Below are positions 57,028 to 64,000 of a stretch of DNA of 64,000 nucleotides, piece after piece. The notes below the pieces were generated by a model. It did no database searches. It had not been told where the DNA came from and saw nothing but the letters and a program-made list of their open reading frames with translations. Position 1 is the first letter of the stretch. Every line of letters starts with the position of its first letter. This DNA comes from Crocodylus rhombifer. Its lineage: Eukaryota; Chordata; Crocodylia; Crocodylidae. The translations under genes were made by a program, and so were the position numbers. The DNA lies in assembly GCA_038503035.1 (NCBI GenBank), contig JAVSML010001154.1:1-64000 (forward strand), in the 5' to 3' direction.

Positions 57028-58056
57028 TGTGGCAGGCCAGTAGGTGGTGGTCCTGCACTGAGCCACTCACCTCACTGTACCCAACCACCTTCCAGGCTCC
57101 GAGTGCCTCCCTGGGGGCGCCTCGTGTCCGGCCAACCCCCTTCCTGGAGCAAACCCACTAGCCTGGGTAAGGCCGCCACCACCCAGAGTCTGGACTGATC
57201 CGGGACGTGTGCCATCTGGAAAAACACAGGCCTATTAGCCCTTGAGGGTACTTGACCCACTGCAAGAACTTGGGGTGCTTCCCTCAGTCTGAAGCACAAG
57301 TAGTGGTCTCCCTTAGTCTGCCAAACCAAGGAGACCCCAAAACATAATTTAGCCCCTCTCCCAATAAGTCTCCTATGCTATGTACACAAGAAAACGTTAT
57401 TGGTTACAAGGAATAGGTTTGAAATAGGGTATAGGCTAGAGCAATATTGGAGAAATTCCTTAGAGCAAAGTGGCATGGTAGCCTTTGATCACGTATCTGA
57501 GTTACTGCAAGCTAGATATCTAGTTAGATCTCAGGGAGCTTACTCATGAGTATCATCCAGAGACAGGTGGAGAATTCCTCTAGAGGCAGGCAGTTCATTG
57601 ATCATGAGTTTCAAGGGAGAGAGAGCAAGTTTCAGATGGTTCACCTTTTCTCTGTGAGTTTTCATCATGGTTACTGCCCCTCCTCCTTAACTTATATAGA
57701 CCTTACGACCTCATTTACCCAATCCAATGAAGCTCAGCAACTATTGGCTGCCAGTCAACCAATTTGAAATGCATCACTGGTTGCTGGGTAGACTGGCAGA
57801 GTCTTTAGCTCCCTCCCAGTCACGTTGGCGTTACTTAGAACAATAGGGAGCTAAGTCCCTCACCCAGGTGTGTGATGCCAGTCACCTAGGCAGAGGGAGC
57901 AGGTTCCCCCCTCCCTCAGGAATGTATCCAGGTCAGGTTACAACTCAAGGCTACATGAAGAGATGGGACGGAGGAGTCTGCCCTTTGCAGTGACCATGGT
58001 AACCACATTGTCAGGCTGCAGAATTTGGGGAGAGACAGAGATGGTATTCTGCCACA
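57028..58056 (-). mobile_element. Solo LTR (1029 bp)
   Basis: Begins TGTGGCAGG and ends TTCTGCCACA. Flanks are CACGC (57023-57027) and CAAGC (58057-58061), 4 of 5 matching. On the minus strand several CCAAT/ATTGG motifs (about 57715-57765) precede a TATATAAG box near 57690, as in an LTR U3 promoter. No internal genes. Confidence 0.65.
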
Positions 58057-58229
58057 CAAGCCAAACTAAAAAAACCTTGCCTTATCTCAAACAAAATGTG
58101 AACTGTGATAGTCAGAGCCACTGCTGAAAATAAGACTCTGTATGCCATTGGAAGAGGACTATTGGAAGAGGGTGGTCTGGACAGAATGTTCCCTACGCTA
58201 TTGTGAATTTGGGGGAAAATTCTCAGTAT

Positions 58230-59226
58230 GATAGGTGCCGAGAATGTGCGGGCCTGAGGGCCCTAGCACCCCCTCAGGAAGAGGGCTGTTGGGGCCCAAC
58301 CATGAGGAAAAATATGTAATATTTCTTAGGAATTATGACAGAGGGGCAGGGATCCAAGTTTTCCATTCACTGTGTAAAAATACATTTTTTTTTCACTTAA
58401 CAGAGAATAATGTGGGAATCCCCAGGTTTCCCCTTGCAGATTGGCAGAGTTCCAGCCTGCAGGGGGCTGCAGGGGGCTGGGGGGAGCAGGGAGGGCAGTC
58501 AGAAGCAGGGGGTGCCACATACATGTGCATGGCAGCCAAGCAGTGGTAGAGAGCAGCTCCCACAGCATCTTCCAGGTAAGTCTATGGGGCTGAGGGAGGG
58601 GGCACAGGTGATATGGCAAGGAGGCACAGGCAACACAGCAGAGGCGCATGGGGGGTCAAAGCAATGCGGTGGGGGAAAGGGGTATGTGCCCCCTAAGATT
58701 TCTGTGCTCAGTGGAGTGCAGGGCCACAGCTGGGCTGGACCAGCTCTGTGCAGGAGCTGTCTCCACAGTCCAGCAGGCAGGACCCAGTGCAGGTAGGAGC
58801 GCCACACCATCATGGCCACCAAGGTGAGCCACAGCAGTGGGGGCATGGAATTTTGTCCCTGCTGCTTCTGGGCTAGCAGGGGACACCTCACCTTGGTGGC
58901 CATAGTGGCACAGTACTCCCTCCAGCCCCAGGACCTGCCTTCTGGGCTGTGGGGGTGGCTCCTGCTCAGAGTTGGTCCAGCCCAGCTGCACCCCCAAGCC
59001 CAACTGCGGGTGCAGAAATCTTGGGGGGCATGTGCCTTCTCAACCCCCTGCCATGTTGCCTGTGCCCCCTCCTGCATCCCCATGTATCACTTGTGCCCCT
59101 TATCCCCTTTCCCCACACACCAACCCTGTTTCCAACACATTGGGGGACTGGGAGCGGGGTGGCACATGCCCATCATCTTAGCCCCTCCCCCCAGCAAAAA
59201 TAAAAGTTGGTGCCTACGCTCAGTAC
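58230..59226. mobile_element. ~1 kb foldback element
   Basis: Short outer inverted ends (TAGGTGCCGAG at the left, TTGGTGCCTACGCTCA at the right) enclose long inverted arms, about 58600-58830 against 58887-59110. The arms share GGCCACCAAGGTGAG and its complement, AGGCAGGACC/CCAGGACCTGCC, and GATTTCTG/CAGAAATC with GCATGTGCC-type ends. The loop is about 55 bp. Frames up to 194 codons on both strands follow from the palindrome and are not genes. Confidence 0.65.
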
Positions 59227-59613
59227 TAAAGTAGAATTTTGTTCAAGGACCCCAGGATGGTGATCTTCAACTGCTAGAAGGTATGTGAGTGTATTCATAA
59301 AATCGGACAAATAGGCTTTAGCCAAGAAAGCACACATCTTCTTGAACATATTAGTCTATAAGATATCACCTTGCCTTCTGCCTGACTTCAGACTACCACA
59401 GCTAATTACCTCTCTGTCTTGATAGTTCATGCCTGTATTCATGCCCCAACCATCTACACTGAAAACCCCTAAACTTGTGTCCTGGTATGAGTTCAGCACA
59501 GGCCCATAAGCTTTCTTCAGCTACTGACTAGGTAACCATGTAAACTGCAACCACCTCTGTACATGGCCACTTTGCATCGTGGTTGAAGCATAAGCATTTG
59601 CTACCATATTCAG

Positions 59614-60404
59614 CAGGGGTGTGCGAAGCAGGCCCCGTTCGATTCAGATTCGGCCCAAATCAGGGACAGTGATTCAATTTGTTGATTTGAATCACTGTCC
59701 CTGATTCGATTCAGCCGAATCCAAAATGAAGATTTGATGCTGTTTTGGACATAGACACTGATTTAAATGTTTTTCCTACATACCTTGAGGTACCAGCATG
59801 GCTCGTGAACGCTGTGATGTGGGGTTCATGGAGCATCCCACAGGAATGGGGGGGGTGGGGGGTGGGGGGCCCTCCATGTGCTCAGTAGCAAACCCAGAAG
59901 TGGACCAGAAGTACTTCCAGTCCATTCCCAGATCCGCCAGGAAGTACAATGGAGGGCTCCCACACCCTTCCCCTGGTGCAGTGATTGGCTGTGGGGGGAT
60001 CCCAGGTGCCCCCCCAAACCCAGGAGGCACCAGTCACCAAGCTGGGAGGGCATGGGGGGGGTGCCCTGCGCACTCCCCAGCAGATTCGGAAGCGCTTCTG
60101 GTCCACTTCCGGGTCTACTGCTGAATGCATTGGGGAGCCCCCCGCACTGCTGTGGGACACTCCATGCACCCCAGCATCACAGCATTCACGAGCCCCTGCT
60201 AGCTAGAGGTATGTAGAAAAAACTTTTAAAGCTGTGTCTATGTCCGAATCACTCCGAATCTTTCCGAATTGATTCGGAGGGTTCTGGTTTGATTCAGAAA
60301 AATTAAAGGGGCCTCTGGTTCGATTTGGATTCGGTAATTCGGCCACTGATTGAACAGACATTCAGCCCAATCCAAGTCAAGGACTGAAACTTCACACAGC
60401 CCTA
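59614..60404. mobile_element. hAT-type element, 791 bp, palindromic, 8-bp TSD
   Basis: Left CAGGGGTGTGCGAAG, right CTTCACACAGCCCTA, inverted. Flanks ATATTCAG (59606-59613) and ATACTCAG (60405-60412) match at 7 of 8. Repeated GATTCGGATTCGG-type motifs lie near both ends. The GC-rich interior is inverted too (CTCGTGAACGCTGTGATG against CAGCATTCACGAG). No transposase. Confidence 0.75.
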
Positions 60405-60412
60405 ATACTCAG

Positions 60413-61254
60413 GTACAAGAAGTCTTCTGGAAGCAATCTAACAATTCCCTATTCCAGTGCTTTTCAGCCTTTCTGTACCAGCCCTCCTACTGTTTATAAG
60501 CTGTGTTGGACTATTTAACTCCCATTTAGTATTAACACCTAATTTTCTTTGGAGATTGCTGTCCTGGGTTGAAAGAGGTGGGGGAAGGATGGAAATGTTT
60601 TCTGCCAGAGCTTCTATTGATCACTCATATTTTTTACAGAGCTAAATCAATGACACTCTCAATGGCTAAGTCCAAGAGATTCTATTTCCCCTGCCAAATA
60701 GGGGCTCTCCATCAGCTGGAACACCAGTTTGTGGGTACCATTCAAGTGCTGGACACTTAAGGCAGCCTATTAACGGTCTTCCTACAATTTACCCACCCCT
60801 GGAATGTGATGCTTGCTAATTCGAGTCAATTTACACCCTGTGCTAAACCTGCTGTGAAGGTAGGTGTTGGAGGAATTAGCCTCATGTCCCTACTCCTGCT
60901 TTTGGGACAGATACCACAGCTGATGGAAACAGTGTTGGTGTAGCCAGCAGTCAGGGGACTGATGTGCTGCTACTGCAGCCACCATGGAATGACATCACCA
61001 GCTGCATTCAGAAGAGGTAAATTCAGCACTAGGACCATGTGGCATCTGCAGTAGGGGATGGCTATTCAATTAATGCCCCAGTTGCTGGCTGTCCCAACAC
61101 TTCCCTCCAGCAGCAACTGTGCCTATCCTGGCACCAGCATGAGGCTGCCCCAAGTCCTTTTGTCCCTGGCCCTGACCCCTGCTCCTGTTGAAGGAAAGAC
61201 TAATTGGGCAGCTGCCATTCTGGAGCTGCCTCTAAGGCAAAGTCCAGAGCTCAT
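60413..61254. other. Spacer with no recognised feature
   Basis: No coding-like frame or repeat termini. Confidence 0.4.
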
Positions 61255-61755
61255 GTCCTGCTTGGTGAGCCCAAGAAGATGAAGAAAGATGTGGACACAT
61301 TAGAAAGAATCTGTTGGAGACTAAAAGTAATAATAATATTAGAGGTCTAGAAACTGGGCTTATAAGAAAGAGTTGGAGGAACAGAGATTACGTAGTCTAG
61401 AGAAGAAAAGACTGAGGTGGGATTTAAATACAATTTTGAAATACCTGAAGGGTGGCAAAGGATGGTAATACACAATCCCTGTGGCTGCAGGGAAAAGGAT
61501 AAAAGCTTTAAACTGCAACACGGGAAATGTAGGTTGAATATTAGGACGAACTTTCTCACTATGAGGATAGTCAAGCATTGCAATAGACTGCTTAGAGAGG
61601 TTGTGGAATCTTCATGCTTGAAAGTTTTTAAGACCAGATTAGACAAACACTTGTCTGGAATAGTTTAAACAGGGATGATCCTACCTTGAGCAGGGAGCTG
61701 AGTTGGATGACCTTCTGCAATCCCTCCCAGCCCTACTTTTCCATGATTCTTTGAA
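61255..61755 (+). mobile_element. CR1 LINE 3' fragment
   Basis: Text from the CR1 pol C-terminus (frame 61417-61668 with KCRLNIRTNFLTMR and HCNRLLREVVES) runs into the tail TTGGATGACCTTCTGCAATC and CCCAGCCCTACTTTTCCATG. It is heavily diverged and belongs to an older subfamily than the intron 6 and intron 8 copies. Confidence 0.75.
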
Positions 61756-64000
61756 ATTCCTAAAGTCCTACTTCTCATCAGGGAAGACGATCAGAAAACA
61801 AACAGATGAGAGGCCAGTCTGATTGGTTAGTACACTATTGGAAAGTGCTCAAATGTCACTGTGATAAATGTGGTCTAAAAACCTCTATAGAACAAAGTAG
61901 AAGAGAGTGCAGAATCGTCCTAGCTTCTCAGAGGAACAATTTATTTATATTGAGTGATTTCTGGATATGGCAGGGTGGGCAGTAGGTATTTCCAAGTTAA
62001 CAACTCATAACTACCACCTGTGACCAGATGCAAAGTACCAATACATTGTAGGTTCAATTGTCTGGTCTCAAAAATTTCTACTTCTCACACAAGCCTTCAG
62101 CACTTATATTTCCATCTCTTGTTCTAAACTCTGTCTTCAGAGAATGCCAGGTGGTAAAGCACAGCTTCTGAGTTTATTTCTGCACAGAGATGTATGGTAG
62201 TGAACTGATGGGCGCAAGCCCTAGGGCGCAGGCATGTACTAGTGAGAAGTGAGTGGCCATGGCTGAAGATGCCTGGAAGTTCTGTCCAAATTGTATGCCT
62301 GTCTCTCATCATAGATTGTTTTTCCTTCTTGGTCTTTCTCTAATCTCTTTTTTTTCTTGTCTGTCACTGTTTCTATTTTTTTGCCTTTTCCTTTCCTTTG
62401 TGTTCCCTCCCACCCCTTTTTTCACCTCTGTCTTCTCTGTGCTCCATAAACACCTGCTTTTCCTTCCCCCCCGCCTTTTTGGGGGGGGTGGGGGTATAAT
62501 TCTCTATTTTTAAACCCTTTGGATTTTTTCCCTTCCTGTGTTTGTTGCTCTGTTTTCAGTTTCCCCCTCTGAATCATTCTTCTGTTTCAGTCTTTGCAGA
62601 ACCATTATCCTCTTTGAATCTTCTTCTCTCCTGCCTACAACGCCCTCTCAGTCCTCTGTGGTTGACTCAGCCAGTGCTGTGTGGGAACTGATTGTGAGTG
62701 AATCAGTGATTTGGTGCTAAGAAGAGAATTAATAATCTATTTACTCTCAGATGATTCCTATACATCTGCCTCCCTCTCTAGTGACCATTTTTTCAAATGG
62801 AGCTATATATAATCCTTAGATACATGAATATGGAGTATAGTGCAAAGGGGCTGAAAAAGTTGCGATAAGGAAGGGGGAGGTTGAAACCATTAAAAGTTGC
62901 AAGTGGCAAAGGCTAAAAATAGTTCTAGTGGAGAGACTATTATTGGTAGTAAGGCAAATTAGGGAACCTCATCAGCAGGCAGCCTGTTTCCTTATATCAA
63001 AGTGTTCTATCAAGCTTGCAGTATCTTCTACATTCAAATGCTATTTTTCTTTAACTGTAATTGCAGAAATGGTCTTTCATGAGGTAACTGTAACATATGG
63101 CAGGAAAAGACCAAAAAAAACACATAGCATGGAAACTTTTATGGTACAAAGGACATTTTGAGATAACAATTCCAAATATACTTTCTGAACATTTGTTTTG
63201 TTTTCAGCACAAAGGCACCTTTCATTGCTGTAATTAAAACTGGTAAAGAGTGAAAGGCACAGAACATGCAGAATTCTTAAATGAAACCATATCTTTTAAG
63301 GCTGTAAAAGTACCTCTTGTCCTTGTGATCTCAGAGCTGGTTCCCTCTTGAAACTTCCAGGGATACCAAAGTATGATGGCTTTAGGGAAATGCTTGATCA
63401 GTGGAACACTACATAGATCATTTTCATAGGTTTAACACTATTTACTGTCCACTGTTTCCAATGATATATTGGAATCTTGATCGTAAGGAACTGAATCTTT
63501 TGCCACATACGCTGGCATAAATCAGGAACACCTCAATGTCAGTCAATGCATCAGGAGAACAAGTCCAGGAAATTTCCCTTTTGAGTTCAGCCCTGCCTCT
63601 TTAGCTGTACCTCTGTGTAAAGGCACACTACCTGTGTGGAGTTTTGAGGCCTTTCCCCTTTCAATGAAATTGATGTTAACATGTTTCTTGAAAAATGGCT
63701 GCAACCAGTCAAATTGGTTCATAAAGAAGTTGAGACTATGCAGGTATTATTGTTGCAGCTACTTGGCTTGGGGGGAAGGTGTCTAAGAAACTTTTTGTTG
63801 ATTTCCTTTCTAGGTGGCAAGAGCAATCAACACCCTCTATGGCTGCGTTTCAGCCTGATGTATCAATTTCAAACTGTTCTGGTATCTACTGAACTCCAAA
63901 TCTTTTGCTTAGTGCCTTTCTTGAATAAATATTGCTCTTGAAAAAAGGTTGAGTTGTCTTTTGCCAATTGTATCCCAGGGCTTTTTCTTTCCTTGCACTC
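61756..64000. other. Right-end spacer with no recognised feature
   Basis: A pyrimidine-rich stretch at about 62320-62640 and a G-run near 62480. The 86-codon frame 63681-63941 has no recognisable domain. No exon of the expected neighbour CMYA5 is seen. Confidence 0.4.

Noticed and set aside
58499..59083. 194-codon minus-strand frame and overlapping plus-strand frames
   Set aside because: Produced by the inverted repeat itself. The two strands give related translations and no domain is recognised.
28000..64000. Expected CMYA5 exons
   Set aside because: In human CMYA5 follows MTX3 at a distance of roughly 170 kb. I found no SPRY, FN3 or repeat-rich CMYA5 exon here, so the gene probably lies beyond the right edge.

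Overview
This is vertebrate nuclear DNA, most likely from a crocodilian. It is certainly amniote and almost certainly sauropsid. It contains one complete gene, metaxin-3 (MTX3, + strand, nine coding exons between 11395 and 26319, 312 residues), and the first coding exon of thrombospondin-4 (THBS4, - strand, 2302-2386), which runs off the left edge. The head-to-head THBS4/MTX3 arrangement is also found in human (5q14.1). The call to crocodilians rests on many CR1 LINE copies, on short inverted-repeat elements resembling the crocodilian 'Chompy' MITEs, and on large solo LTRs. These family names come from memory and were not searched.

Layout. 1-2301 is THBS4 intron 1, and 2200-2610 is a CpG-rich promoter with exon 1. 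2612-10990 is the 8.6 kb spacer between the two promoters. It holds a hAT-type MITE with an 8-bp target-site duplication (TSD), a TA-flanked inverted-repeat element, a long hairpin, a LINE relic, a 1.05 kb solo LTR with a perfect 5-bp TSD and a Penelope-type repeat. 11000-11700 is the MTX3 CpG island. MTX3 introns 6 and 8 carry large CR1 copies, and the intron 8 copy is split by a 466-bp solo LTR that contains a 70-bp-arm hairpin. The MTX3 3' UTR probably ends near 27.8 kb.

From about 27.8 kb to the right edge I find no conserved cellular exon. In human the next gene is CMYA5, and none of it is recognisable here. This half is a mosaic of transposable elements. Its centrepiece is 38.4-43.5 kb, where a CR1 is interrupted by a Chompy-like element and by an LTR, and the Chompy-like element is itself interrupted by a tail-to-tail Penelope-like element. 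That element retains GIY-YIG endonuclease coding and decayed hammerhead ribozyme cores. Further right are hAT elements with 8-bp TSDs, more LTRs and large foldbacks.

Limits: repeat family names and LTR calls rest on termini, TSDs and remembered motifs. There is a 10-N assembly gap at 34151-34160, and two long C-runs (37732-37751, 41415-41441) may have inexact lengths.
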